Origin: Nephrocerus scutellatus
Lineage: Eukaryota; Arthropoda; Insecta; Diptera; Pipunculidae
NCBI GenBank assembly: GCA_947095585.1
Contig: OX352764.1
Span: 8,913,001-8,977,000 of the forward strand
DNA length: 64,000 nucleotides
Direction: 5' to 3'
Part shown: one piece after another, positions 1 to 10,439 of the stretch
How positions within the stretch are numbered: position 1 is the first letter of the stretch
Layout of the letters: every line of letters starts with the position of its first letter
The notes under the pieces: generated by a model
Database searches by the model: none
What the model was told of the DNA's origin: nothing
Seen by the model: only the letters and a program-made list of their open reading frames with translations
Program-made: the position numbers and the translations under genes

Positions 1-180
1 TCAAATTCATTTTTATCCTTGTGAATTCATGTGTAACTCCCATTGTTTAGTAAAAAAATGCATGTATTCCAATTGCAACCTCAGTGTAATAAAATTAATT
101 TGATTTTTTTTTTAATATTTAGCTCTAACATATATCATTTTAAGTAATACTTATCAACCCCATTTCACAATCCAACATAC
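1..180 (-). other. Start of urate oxidase intron 1 (rest outside window)
   Basis: The donor GTATGT occupies 175-180 on the minus strand. No acceptor followed by the conserved uricase second-exon motifs is readable before the left edge, so the intron continues out of the window. The stretch is AT-rich. Confidence 0.6.
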
Positions 181-409
181 CTGTTAGGTAATCCTTTTTG
201 CTGAACAATTTTAAATGTGTTGCAACTTCGAATTCCTTGATCGAATGTACTGATCCATTTCTTCGGACGTGCATAATTTTGACCGCATCTTTGCCATAGC
301 CATGATCGGAAATCGTATACTGTGATGATTCTCCGGTTCTTTGTGCGAATGTGCTTGTCTTATTATCGATCGTTGATGATGATGGATTGAGCAAACCACG
401 GGCGAGCAT
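181..409 (-). CDS. Uro: Urate oxidase (uricase), first coding exon, partial
   Basis: Urate oxidase is the peroxisomal enzyme that oxidises uric acid toward allantoin. The minus-strand exon reads MLARGLLNPSSST..., then ISDHGYGKDAVKIMHV, VHSIKEFEV and THLKLFSKKDYLTG. This is the N-terminal beta strand of the family, and the Lys of YGKD matches the catalytic Lys of the Lys/Thr pair (family knowledge). The exon ends at 181 in ACAG followed by the donor GTATGT; the partner Thr (ATDSxKNT motif) would lie in the next exon, left of the window. The frame is open upstream to an ATG at 499, so the start is uncertain. I prefer 409 because it gives an N-terminus of about the length I recall from flies; the extra 30 residues show no targeting signal. 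The enzyme call is firm; the start is not. Confidence 0.88.
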
Positions 410-499
410 ATTGCCGAGAAATTTTGAGATTTTTAAATAAGAATACAATGTATAAGTTGTTACCTCGATTGTTAAAACCGCCTGACTAACTATTGTCAA

Positions 500-899
500 C
501 TGAAAATTACTTTCATTTTATATGCCTCGAAAGTTGATAAGAGACGAGGCGAGTGGAGATTAGAACAACATTTGAGCGATGTTGTCTTCGTTTTTTATCT
601 CAAATATCGTGCATAGTTAGATAAAAAATAGGCAAACAAATCACAACTACGAGGCACGTGGCTTAGATATGAAAGGTAATATGGTAATTGAGATGCTGTA
701 TAATATTTGTTTCTATACCTCCTGTGCAGCAGGAGCGGATTTATTTACACCCTTTTTGTATTCTATATTCAATTTCTGAGAATTTAATTTCAGACACACA
801 TTTTACCGAACACTGCTTTATTACATTCAAAGGCTATATAACCTACCACACCATTTATTCTGAAAATGTAGCAAAGGGTAGAATTGCAGTATAAGTAAA
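500..899. other. AT-rich sequence upstream of urate oxidase; no gene seen
   Basis: This holds the presumptive promoter and 5' UTR of the urate oxidase gene. I see no convincing TATA box at a useful distance, and the short plus-strand frame at 688-894 resembles no protein family. Confidence 0.4.
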
Positions 900-2345
900 A
901 GAATATCACAATTAAGAAGGTAAAATTGAAGCTGAAGATATTCAAGCAACTTTCCGAAAAAGTGATCCCTGACCATAATGTCGGGGATAGTGCAGAACAT
1001 GTCTCTTTCAGGAATTAAGTCAAGAATTTTCAGGTGACCCACATAGTTACCCGGTTTGTACCCGTATTCTAGTTGCAGCTTAATAGCGCATCTACCAGCC
1101 GTCTGCCTAATAAATATTAGCAGGAGTGAAAGCCCTACAACAGATTCTAGTGTTGTCGTAGGGCAGGTGCGCATGGCACCGGGTATACCTAGACAGGCAG
1201 CACTTTGTAGCTTCTGAAGCTTATTTGTCTGTTTGCCCTTCAAATCATAATGGAACCAAACGAAGGCCGCGTACGTGATAATAGCTCTAACCATCATTGT
1301 GTACATCTAAAGTACCATTTAAGGATTTAAACCCAAAGCTCTACCGTAGAGGCGTCTACTGGGCCATAAGTCCCTAGTGGCGCTTTTGGTGGCGGACTTG
1401 ATTTGAGAATTCCAGTTTAGAATAATTCCAGGAATAATCTAACGTGGTACCTTTGATGATGATAGGTCAAAAATCCAGTCTTCTTTTCATGAAAGGCAAG
1501 ACGGTTTTGCAAGGATTGATGGATAGTCCTTCTCTGTTGCACCATTCTAAAACGTGTAGTAAAGACCTTGCATGACACTAGTGATAGTCCTTCAGTCCTT
1601 ATCACAAATAAAAATCGCAAATCGTCCGCATAACCAATGGTGATGTAGCCTGATCTGTGAATATCGACTAGAAGATTGTCAATGAATAGTGACCCATAGA
1701 AAGGAGGAGAAAGCACTCCTCCTTGGGGACATCCATTAACTGCAGTCACAAAAAACAGACACTCCTCCTGACGAGGAAATAATATCTCGACTTTCGGGCA
1801 TGGCCCTTAATCAATGATTGTTGGAGTCTTCGATACCCCTGCTATATAGTCGTAACCAGTGTTATCGAAAGCGGCTGCAATGTCGAGGAAAGCACACAGG
1901 GCCACTTCCTTGGAATGAAAAGTTCCTTTTATCTTCTTTACAAGATAGTAAAGGACACCTTATGTACTTTTCCTTTTCCTGTACGCAAACTGACTTGAGT
2001 GCAGAGTGGTAGATAATTCTAACCGGCCTCTAATATGAACATCAATTAGTCTTTCCATGGTTTTGAGGACGAATGATGTTAGACTTATAGGTCTGTATGC
2101 TTTAGGCAGCTCACTAGCCCTGTTGCCTGGTTTGGGAATAAATATCACATTTACCTGTCTCCATATAGTAGGAATGTACCCCCAGTTGTAGCTGGCTCTA
2201 AATAAAGCAATCATACCCGGTAGGATGACATCGACTGCCTTCTGTAGAAGCGAGCAGGAAAGATCCCATCACCGCCGGGAGCTTTGAAAGGTTTAAAAGA
2301 GCCTACTGCCCATTTAACTTTATTCGGACTGAGGATTTTACGTAC
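900..2345 (-). mobile_element. LOA/R1-like non-LTR retrotransposon, decayed RT region
   Basis: Reading down the minus strand, the fragments follow reverse transcriptase order: APGGDGIFPA near 2285-2255; FIPKPGNR..KAYRPISLTSFVLKTMERL (2214-1960); QGGVLSPPFYGSLFIDNLL and the catalytic YADD box (1749-1417); then the thumb/connection part (1306-900) ending near LDLIPERD, a segment that precedes RNase H in such elements. The parts lie in different frames with stops, so it is inactive. The segment around 1210-1440 matches 31578-31800 closely, so both belong to one family. The endonuclease and RNase H domains are missing. Confidence 0.85.
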
Positions 2346-3194
2346 TACTAGTAATACAGACCCTTTGGTCAGAAGCGTTCGGGTGATACAAAACCTTACT
2401 TAGCTATATGTTTAGGGTCCCTATAATTGGGTTCTCGGGATAGAAAATTCAGTCCAAATAGCAGTCCAACAGATGAACTGTATGTATGTGAATTGAATAA
2501 AAAAAATTCCATGCTTAACAATTTGTAAGCAACCATTTTCTCATCTTTTTGTATATAAAAGTAAGCACTGACGTTCATTGAGCTTGAGATCGAGCTCACA
2601 ACATGAGCACTAACTCGGTCGGTGTATTTTTTTTTGCATACTATGTTAAGATTAAGAAACCTCTCCATTTTGTTCAATTCAATTTTCCATGTATGGTCTT
2701 AAAATGGGCCCTGCAAGTCTGCAACCCTCTATGCATTTAAATGAATGACTGTACGAAGGGATTATAATTCTTTGTATAAGTTTGTTATTTAAATAAATAA
2801 TATTCTTTTTGCGATTGTTAGCGAAAAGTTTATATAATAAAATATAAAGCTTTTGAAATATTTGTTCCAATTTCAACTTGATTACCGGTAAATTGCGGCG
2901 GTTATGAGTTCATCATTTATTGTATTCATCTTCGTGTTGTTTCTTTTGAAAACAAAGCAATTAATGCAACGATTAGATAACCATGAACGTACAGTGAAAG
3001 TAAATAAAGGAGATATTTTATATTTAGATATCTTACAAATGTTCGTTTGCTTGAATTCTACACACAGCCAAACGAATAAGTGAAAACAAGAGATGACAAG
3101 TCAAGATTAAGAGGTCGTTTCTTTTATACATAGGTTTGACAGACATCGCTGATAATCATAGCTCCTTTAGGGTAGGTTAAAATTGAACGTTTGT
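2346..3194. other. AT-rich stretch without recognised gene
   Basis: Short frames at 2396-2876 on the minus strand have biased composition and no motif. Nothing else is recognised. Confidence 0.4.
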
Positions 3195-3305
3195 AAAATG
3201 AACGAAAACGTACTTTTGATGGTACATGACTTCACACCCTATAACTCCAGAACACTTCCAGCTACACGATTACTGTTGGTCTTTTTTGAATGAAAATTAA
3301 ATTTT
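3195..3305 (+). repeat. Left arm of ~1 kb inverted-repeat structure
   Basis: This segment, containing ttcacaccctataactcc at 3231-3248, is an imperfect inverted copy of 4110-4225, which contains acagggtgtgaagt. Similarity extends inward through a shared aaaatttaattttc block. The two arms enclose the ~119-bp tandem array. Confidence 0.6.
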
Positions 3306-3469
3306 TAAGATTCATTTTTTCATTTGTTCATTTAATTTTTTTAAATTATTAAAGCCATACCGATATGAAGGTCGTCAAATTAAAAAAAAAATTTAAATGT
3401 ATTTATAAACACGATTACTTTGAGAAGTGCTTACAAATCCATGGCACAATATTTGTGCATTTGGTCAAC

Positions 3470-4085
3470 AGGAGCGAGGAGATACATGTGTTTAAAATAC
3501 GAATAAAATCGGGCTAATTTTTCAAAAAGTTAAATGGGCACCGCTCTAGTCTCAGGGTCCGATCCTTCCAAAAAATTTACAAAAAACTTGTTCATCAGTG
3601 ATACACATGTGTTTAAAATTTGAAGAAAATCGGGCTAACTTTTGAAAATTTACATGGGCACCCCTCGGGCCTCAGGACTCGTTCACACCAAAAATTTTGC
3701 AAAAAATGTTGTCCATCGGAGATGTGTATAACATTTGAAGAAAATCGGGTTACTTTTTTTGAAAAATGTTTATGGCGCTCCACGACTCCGGAGCCCGGGG
3801 TCTCCAAAATTTTTACAAAAAGTGTTGTCCATCAGAGACACACATGTGTTTAAAATTTAAAGAAAATCGGGTTAATTTTTAAAATTTTTATATGGGCACT
3901 CCTCGGACCTGTGGCCCGAATGGCCCCAAATTTTACTAGAAAAGTGTTGACACTGAAAACCACTTGTGTGCAAAATTTCAATAAAATCGGGCTATGGGAT
4001 GTGGGTCAAAAATTTATCGCAAGATGCCACGACAAACCGACCGATCGACATACGTGCCACGGGCAAGCGAAGTTAGTATAGAGAA
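3470..4085 (+). repeat. Tandem array, ~119-bp unit, about five copies
   Basis: The phrase acatgtgtttaaaattt..aaaatcggg recurs near 3484, 3603, 3722, 3840 and 3962, giving a period of about 119 bp. Each unit also holds an ATGGGCACCCCTCG-like block and a GTTGTCCATCGGAGA-like block. The last unit ends in gcaagcgaagttagtataga. Related units occur at 32050, 51590 (inverted) and 54345. Open frames at 3613-3853 on both strands are by-products of the repeat. Confidence 0.8.
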
Positions 4086-4109
4086 TTTGAAAAATGTACA
4101 TTGTTTGAC

Positions 4110-4225
4110 CATAAAAATTTAATTTTCTTTCCAAAAAACAAACAGTGACCTTGTAGCTATAAGCGTTCAAGTGTTACAGGGTGTGAAGTGATGTAAGGTC
4201 AATAGTAAGTCTCTTCGCAATAGAA
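4110..4225 (-). repeat. Right arm of ~1 kb inverted-repeat structure
   Basis: Imperfect inverted copy of 3195-3305. Together the arms make a ~1.03 kb foldback-like unit, possibly a non-autonomous DNA transposon carrying the 119-bp array. No clear target-site duplication was found. Confidence 0.55.
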
Positions 4226-6379
4226 CGCTACGTATACCGCAGAGGGTGAAAATAGACCACCCCCCTCCCATACGATTTTTTTCACGAAATTAACCAAGGA
4301 ATTACCCCTTTAAGTATTTGCCACCTTAATGGATACACCCTGTATAGCTATAGATTAATATATAGTACATATTTAAAAAAAAATGTTTTTGGTACTTTTC
4401 CTCTATAAAACTAAAAAAGGAGCTCTTTCTTGAAGTGATATGCGATATCAACAATTATGAAAACTTTTAGAATTTAGGTAAACTATCGCAAAAGATATAT
4501 TTGCCAAGCATATACGTGTGTCAAGATTATACATCAATGGCTTAGTATCTTATTAGGATTTTTTCTCTTGAACCAAAAAATACTTTTTGTGTTATCTTTT
4601 CTAGCGGTTTAAAAATATTATTCAAATATTCTGCAGATAGCTTAAGTATTTGAAGTAGCTCCTTATCATTTATTTCATTTAATACAAAAGTTATCAGAAT
4701 TACTTTTTTTAATTAAAGCAAATGGTAAGAAATCATATAAATAGTTTTGGGATTCAATAATTAAATGAATATTGCAACAATTACTACATTTCATTGTATA
4801 CTTCAAGGGTTCAATCCTTAAAAATAATGCTTTAATACTTCAAATATTAAAATACAAACGCATATCCCACACTCACATTTGTAGTTATTAGCAGAAGAAC
4901 GGCTATGCAATTTAATGGATATATACGAATACGTGCATACGTGCGTGGTGATTCATTGTTGTTTTTGTACCATTTAGAAAAAATATTTTAATGGCTTGAT
5001 AATGGCCAGATATTTTATGTAATATATAGAAAAATAATAAATTTCAGCTTTACATACCGCAGGTTTACCTTTTATGCAATAAACAAATGCAGGCACTGTA
5101 ATGTAGTGACAAATATTTCCCACTTTTATTATTTATTATGGTTAGTGCGTTCGACTTCTGAGCAAGGGGTTCGAAGTTCGGATCCCCCCCTCACCAAAAA
5201 AAGGAACAATAAGTTTTTCACGGTCACACCTGTTGCAAATACCTTATAAACGTCCTAGAGTAATAACTATAACGGAAAGCTTCTCAATTCGCATTTGGGA
5301 CAATTATAACACGGACAACAAGGATAGACGAGAGAAGCTAGCACTTGGACCGCAATGATCTATGAAGGGTAAACCCAAAGTCAACTTAAAATTTTCAGCT
5401 CTTCTAATTTTAAAAGCACAATCAAAGATGTCCAGGCGTGGTGTCTTAATCGTTTTAAAATTGTGGTTAACCTTGTCACACCGAACATGTTTACATTGAG
5501 TGCATTACAAATGGGGTTACAAGGATGTTTTCAAATACTTTACAACGCAGGACATAAAAATACGTGAAACGTGAATGTGTCGTTCGAAATTACCCATAAT
5601 TTACGCCGGTCCTAATGGATGATCCGGTTATTCGATTTGTCGTCAATTGGAAAGCCTCTATTCTGCAATTCGTTCTCGTAAATTGTATTTTACATAAAAA
5701 TACATTTGCGCGTTGGATTTTTTTGTGGGGATTTTTACAGATTCAGTGTATATCCGGTATAACGATGATAAAAGCATTTCCACGCACTGTACTATCACAC
5801 CGCTGCGATCAAAGGTTCTCTTGGAAATGTTGTCTGCTTTTTTTCTCAGGTAACCAACCATTATACGCCACTTAATGCGTACACTGGACCAGTGGTATTT
5901 ACAACAAAAAAAATGCTCGTAGCTTAAAGTAAACAGAAATGAGAACGCAAACAGAGTGCAGTAGTTAATGAATATTACGAGTTGGGGGTGACAGTGTGGG
6001 TTTACGGTGACTAAACACACAACTAAACTACTCGTATTCTATCTAAGGTAACAATTAAATATCCAGAACCAACTATTATTTGTTGTCTGCCTCGAGTTAT
6101 GTTGCGTTTGAAAAATTTGTTGGAACAATTTTCACTCCAACTAAATTTTCATGTGCAGTACATATGTGTGTACGTAAACAGATTACTCACCACATGAAAT
6201 ATATTTCTGCTAAATAGGAAATTCTGTTTAATTTATGTGTTTTACGACCACAAATGTGCCGGTCTTTACAATTTAAACGCCAAACATTAATTAGAATATA
6301 AGTTTTAAATTGTTTGTTTTTAAAGGATTTTAAACTTGATATATAATTAGATACTACCAATCGATTCTGTCCCGTTTTT
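4226..6379. other. AT-rich intergenic stretch, no gene recognised
   Basis: Apart from the tRNA-like segment at 5145-5200, this is AT-rich unique-looking DNA. Overlapping frames on both strands at 5615-6020 show no domain or codon signal and are treated as chance. Confidence 0.4.
5145..5200 (+). repeat. tRNA-like / SINE-head-like segment
   Basis: ggttagtgcgttcgactt resembles a pol III A box, followed 20-odd bases later by ggttcgaagttcggatcc, which resembles a B box, then an A-run. The acceptor stem is not paired and the anticodon arm is poor. This is therefore a tRNA pseudogene or tRNA-derived SINE head rather than a working tRNA. Confidence 0.3.
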
Positions 6380-7395
6380 GAGCAGATGTCATTTAGTTAG
6401 GCATCCCTTAACTCAACGCCATCCTTCCAGCTTAGGTTTTGTTCTGCTTTCCTCTCGTTTTTTATAGATGCTATCGCAAATGATTTTCCAAGCAAGATCC
6501 TCTTCGCTCATGACTCATGCGAGCTAGGTTTTCTGTCCATCGCTCTCAACCTAGCTTGATTCGTTTATGATGTGAATGTTGTGGTTACGCTTGTAGATCT
6601 TATTATTATTATTATTGTCGCTGTAATCGTCCTTCCTCACCTAGGAGGCAAACAATTCTCCGCAAGACTTTCCTGTCGAAGGAGGCCAATTGATCAGAGT
6701 CCTTTTTGCTAATTACCCAAGTTTCGGCCATAACATCTGCAGCTTGGATGTTATGGCTAAATTCCATTCTATTATGGGCTGGTAAAATTGACCTGAAATA
6801 GTTAAAGGATAGCACTTCGAATTAGTGCTTCACTATCTTAATTGAGGGACCAATGTTGGATCTTCTGTTTTGCTCTCTGGTGTATGTGCAGCCCCTGAAT
6901 TTGTGAATTTCTACATTATGTGATATCACCTTTCTTATGAATGGGCCACGGGATACTATTATGACATCCAGTCTTCTGGCATTGGTTCATCCTCCTATAC
7001 TTACAATATTGGTTCATGAATTTCTTGCTGTAGGGCGGTCCATTCAAATTTAATAAAGACCATCTGATCCCTCATTGTTTTCGAATCGATCTATTGCTCT
7101 GCTAACTTCTTCTAAGCTTTTTGGCCGCAGCATAGTGCAATATAGTGCAGTATTGCGCCAATTCTCAAGTTAAATGGCCGCATAGTAACTCATAGAAATG
7201 ATCTTGCCATCTTCTCTTCAGGATGTCTTTTTTACCTTCTTTGCCTTTGCAGTATGTGCATTGCGATGTATGTTGCCACATACGGCGGACTTCCGCGCCA
7301 TTTGTTGTTCCTACTTTCTGTACTGTTCTTGGATGAGATTTTGCTGGCATTTTGTTTTCTGTACTGGAACTGGACCGAACAAAGAACAACAATCT
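6380..7395 (-). mobile_element. RTE-like non-LTR retrotransposon fragment
   Basis: On the minus strand this region carries the 3' part of an RTE-type pol. It matches the copies at 37168-37485 and 54465-56065 in order: the block around 'gccatccttccagc', the 'ttcgctcatg' block, the (TTA)n stretch, the block encoding LRRIVCLLGEEGRLQ, and a linker with RRWQDHFYELL near 7230-7190. Stops and frameshifts run throughout, so it is inactive. Confidence 0.7.
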
Positions 7396-7512
7396 CCTCT
7401 TTTAGAAATAATTTATATATTTATAAAAATATATAAAATTTATAAAAATTAATAAAAAAGTATATTAGGCATTAAACACATACATTAATATAACAAAACA
7501 ATTGCCATTAAA

Positions 7513-9045
7513 TTAAAAATTCGTAGCAGCATAGCACACAGGTTTCGTCAGCCACAAAGCGTCCAGAGATAATCGCAACAGCTCACTTCCACCAAATTGG
7601 CAAATATCTCGCGACGATGATCCGTCGACATCAGGCAAAAAGAGGTTCGAATTACGTTGAATTTGGTCATATTCCCTGCTATAGTTGACTCTTGATTTCA
7701 CCTTGGTTGTTTCAGTATAGAATTGACTTATTTCCAAAAGTTTATTAGCACGCAGTTGATAAGGACATTCCTCCTGTATGATGTCTATGAGGAAACCACT
7801 CGATGGTAGCGCAGAGAAACCCATACGCATCCGAATCAATTTGGGCGTGAAGCCCCATTGAGATGTGGTGAAAAAAATTAACCCCGTCCGACATCCACAC
7901 AATCGTTTGCCATCGATTTCGATAAAATCCTCAAGGCATCCTTCACTTTTATCACCCGCAGAGAAGAACAATTGTCCAAAGTTGAAGAATTTCAGTACGA
8001 TTCGGAGGCGACAAACATACGCGGAAGATTTCTGAATGTAGAAGAAACAGTCACGTGGTGTAGTTGGCAGAAGGGAAGTGAACGTTGTGCTTGGAAATCC
8101 TGGACTCGTTAGGTAAAAACGTTTTTGACTAAAGCTATTCGCACAGCAGGAATGAAGATTTGAATGTCCTGGATATGGCAGAAAAGATGCTTGAGGGGAG
8201 TGCCATATTGTTGCTGAGAAACTTAATGGCACATTCGAGCTAGGAAGCTGCTGTTGATATAACTGTGGTTTGAGTGCTACTGAGTGTTGATATGTTGGTG
8301 GACTTGGATTAAAAACTTCTGGTTGCGGTTGCACTAGAGGTACTCTTATCGGCGGTGATGCAGTTACGTACCAATTTCCGTTGAAAATTTCAGGCTGATT
8401 GGGTGAGTAATCTTTGTACGGTGGTGGAAAAAACTGCTGCGTGAACGTGCCATTTCGAAATATCTGATGATTTTGATTTGACAACGGCAACGGCAGCAAC
8501 AGCTCCAGTGGTGGAGGCGTAAAACCAATCGCGTGAGCAGAATCCACATGTTCTTCACCCTCGTAGGTTATTTCATCACAAGACATTCTGGTAACCAAAA
8601 GTTTAAATCCTTTGCGTGTTCTTTGCGTTAAAGCACCTACGCGAAGTCGTATCCGCAGCATTCCGTCAGAAGTGGGATATTTTTTTATTCCAATCACCTG
8701 GCCGCAGAGTACATCTGCATTGTCACTATTGTATGCTATTGCTAGGAAATCCTTTGTGCAATTTGATGATGCTTCGAGGAAGAAATCTAAGAACTGGACG
8801 TGAAATTGCGTTGGACAACGATATGGCGAGCGAACAATGTAATCCCAGCAGGCGGCACTCGAACGATAATTACTCTCTGGGTAATTGGGTGAGAGAATTG
8901 TGTTTTGACGTTTTTTGTAGATAACAGGACCTTCGCACGGTTCTCGAATGTAATGCGATGTTATGACAGCAAATACTTCTGAACGAAGTGACAACAAATC
9001 ACCAAATCCCAACAGCACAACTAGGTGTAGAAGGCGAAAGTACAT
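7513..9045 (-). CDS. Secreted two-CUB-domain protein (510 aa, intronless)
   Basis: A single uninterrupted 510-codon frame begins MYFRLLHLVVLLGFGD, a hydrophobic signal peptide of about 25 residues. CUB domain 1 covers about residues 37-155 (LSPNYPESNYRSSAACWDY, CTKDFLAI, VLCGQ). A Pro/Gln-rich linker spans about 160-295. CUB-like domain 2 covers about 297-425 (YLTSPGFPST, DCFFYI, CLEDFIEIDGKRLCGC, GFLIDIIQEECPYQ). CUB domains are extracellular beta-sandwich modules of secreted or developmental proteins; no protease or EGF module accompanies them here, so the biochemical role is unknown. The start is the first ATG and is followed by the signal peptide. The gene stands alone between an RTE remnant and AT-rich DNA. 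I do not recognise the specific orthologue, although the second domain resembles uncharacterised fly CUB proteins. Confidence 0.88.
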   Translation of the reverse strand: MYFRLLHLVVLLGFGDLLSLRSEVFAVITSHYIREPCEGPVIYKKRQNTILSPNYPESNYRSSAACWDYIVRSPYRCPTQFHVQFLDFFLEASSNCTKDFLAIAYNSDNADVLCGQVIGIKKYPTSDGMLRIRLRVGALTQRTRKGFKLLVTRMSCDEITYEGEEHVDSAHAIGFTPPPLELLLPLPLSNQNHQIFRNGTFTQQFFPPPYKDYSPNQPEIFNGNWYVTASPPIRVPLVQPQPEVFNPSPPTYQHSVALKPQLYQQQLPSSNVPLSFSATIWHSPQASFLPYPGHSNLHSCCANSFSQKRFYLTSPGFPSTTFTSLLPTTPRDCFFYIQKSSAYVCRLRIVLKFFNFGQLFFSAGDKSEGCLEDFIEIDGKRLCGCRTGLIFFTTSQWGFTPKLIRMRMGFSALPSSGFLIDIIQEECPYQLRANKLLEISQFYTETTKVKSRVNYSREYDQIQRNSNLFLPDVDGSSSRDICQFGGSELLRLSLDALWLTKPVCYAATNF

Positions 9046-9654
9046 TTTGTTTAGTGGCTAAACGGAGCGAGCACTTCATTGATACTAAACGCCGACTTCA
9101 AAAGGTGTCTCCATCTCAAGTACTCGGCAGGCCAGCGTCCGCAATCGATTGTTCCAAGAAAGGTGTGAACTTAAATGGTTTGGATGGAGAAAATGTGTAC
9201 ACAACGTTTATGTGTTTACGTACGGGTATGGGCACCAGTACTTCTGCTTAAAATCAATTGTTGTGTCAGCAAGTGATCTTTTTTCCATTCGAGAAGCAGA
9301 AGAGTACCGATTAGTGTCATATCCGGTCAATTAAGTTGTCTTGTCTTTGTGAATAAGAAAATGTTTTAATTTCTGCGGGTTTACAGTGGTTTTTGATAGT
9401 TGGGTAATTTCCAATATATACGAGTACATTTAATGTCAAACCATTTAGATTAGCTGCGCATATGGAGCGCATCACCGTACGATATTGCGCTATTGAGGTT
9501 TTAAGGGCATATCTTATACTAAATTGTAAATGTGCATTATTTCGTATGTCAAAAAAACTCGGATACATCACTACGCTCAATATGCGGCTAGTTCAAACGT
9601 TACAATGGACACAATTCAATCACATTGAATAACACCCCCATAGACTATGGATCT
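9046..9654. other. Upstream region of the CUB gene; no gene seen
   Basis: Presumed promoter and 5' UTR of the CUB gene. There is no obvious TATA box within 60 bp of the ATG. The small frames at 8988-9334 (plus) and 9317-9580 (minus) have no recognisable features. Confidence 0.35.
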
Positions 9655-9835
9655 TTAGTCGAGACTTAGCATGGGACCCTCACATTAACTTAGGTGTAGG
9701 AAAAACTTGTAGAGTGCTTCGTACATTGTAGGCTACACGCTCTTTCACTACTTTCAAAATTATTGGCAAAAAAATTTGCCGCACCAGTCCTGACTTTATT
9801 ACTAGAGTTTACTTCATTTGGTAACTAATGAGTGG
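9655..9835 (+). mobile_element. Jockey-like RT C-terminal fragment
   Basis: With one stop, the plus strand reads LAWDPHINLGVGKTCRVLRTL, then ATRSFTTFKI and ITRVYF. This resembles the 'W..HI..vGK.y.vLRtLwatq.ftp.kir' part after the palm of Jockey-type reverse transcriptases. It is short and decayed. Confidence 0.45.
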
Positions 9836-10439
9836 CTGATTCACTGTGTAGATAAATAGAACTATTACTAATTCTAAGTATTGGCCACTTCGCTTATTTT
9901 ATTAAAATTAAATTAAATACGTGTACAAATAGATACAACTCACATTCAAATGCTTACCATGATCACATAACTCGTCCAGTGCAAAGTGCGACAACCAATG
10001 TGTCGTGACGCAACACAGTTGACAAACAACTGAATCATTGTCTTTAGATAACAGAGCAAATACGAGAAACTTGGTTACTTAGTAACACTTCACATAGGAA
10101 GATGTTTACGGATGATCAAAGAGCCATTCACGCAACGAAAACGACATTGAAGCGCTAAGCTAATGTTTAGCAATACCCGGATAATAGCAGATATTCGTAA
10201 CTGTGGGTCACTTGTATCGTATAATACAAAATAGCAAATATTTGCCTAAAAAACTTGAGTGTAGTTGGCTTAAAATTGCGCAGCTAATTTTGCCTGTAAA
10301 AGTTTTTTAAAATTTAATCCCACATGAAACACGAAGAAATTTTTCCAAATATTATGTAAATACTCGTATTTCTGTATTTTTATCTGAGTGTGAGTTACTC
10401 CAGAAGATGGATTAAATAATTGTGCCTATTTCATCGTTC

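Noticed and set aside
3470..4000. Regular repeats resembling a CRISPR array
   Set aside because: The units are ~119 bp and imperfect throughout, with no short identical repeats separated by unique spacers, and the genome is eukaryotic.
5615..6020. Overlapping open frames of 86 and 120 codons on opposite strands
   Set aside because: No domain, no splice signals in keeping with the neighbours, and composition typical of chance frames.
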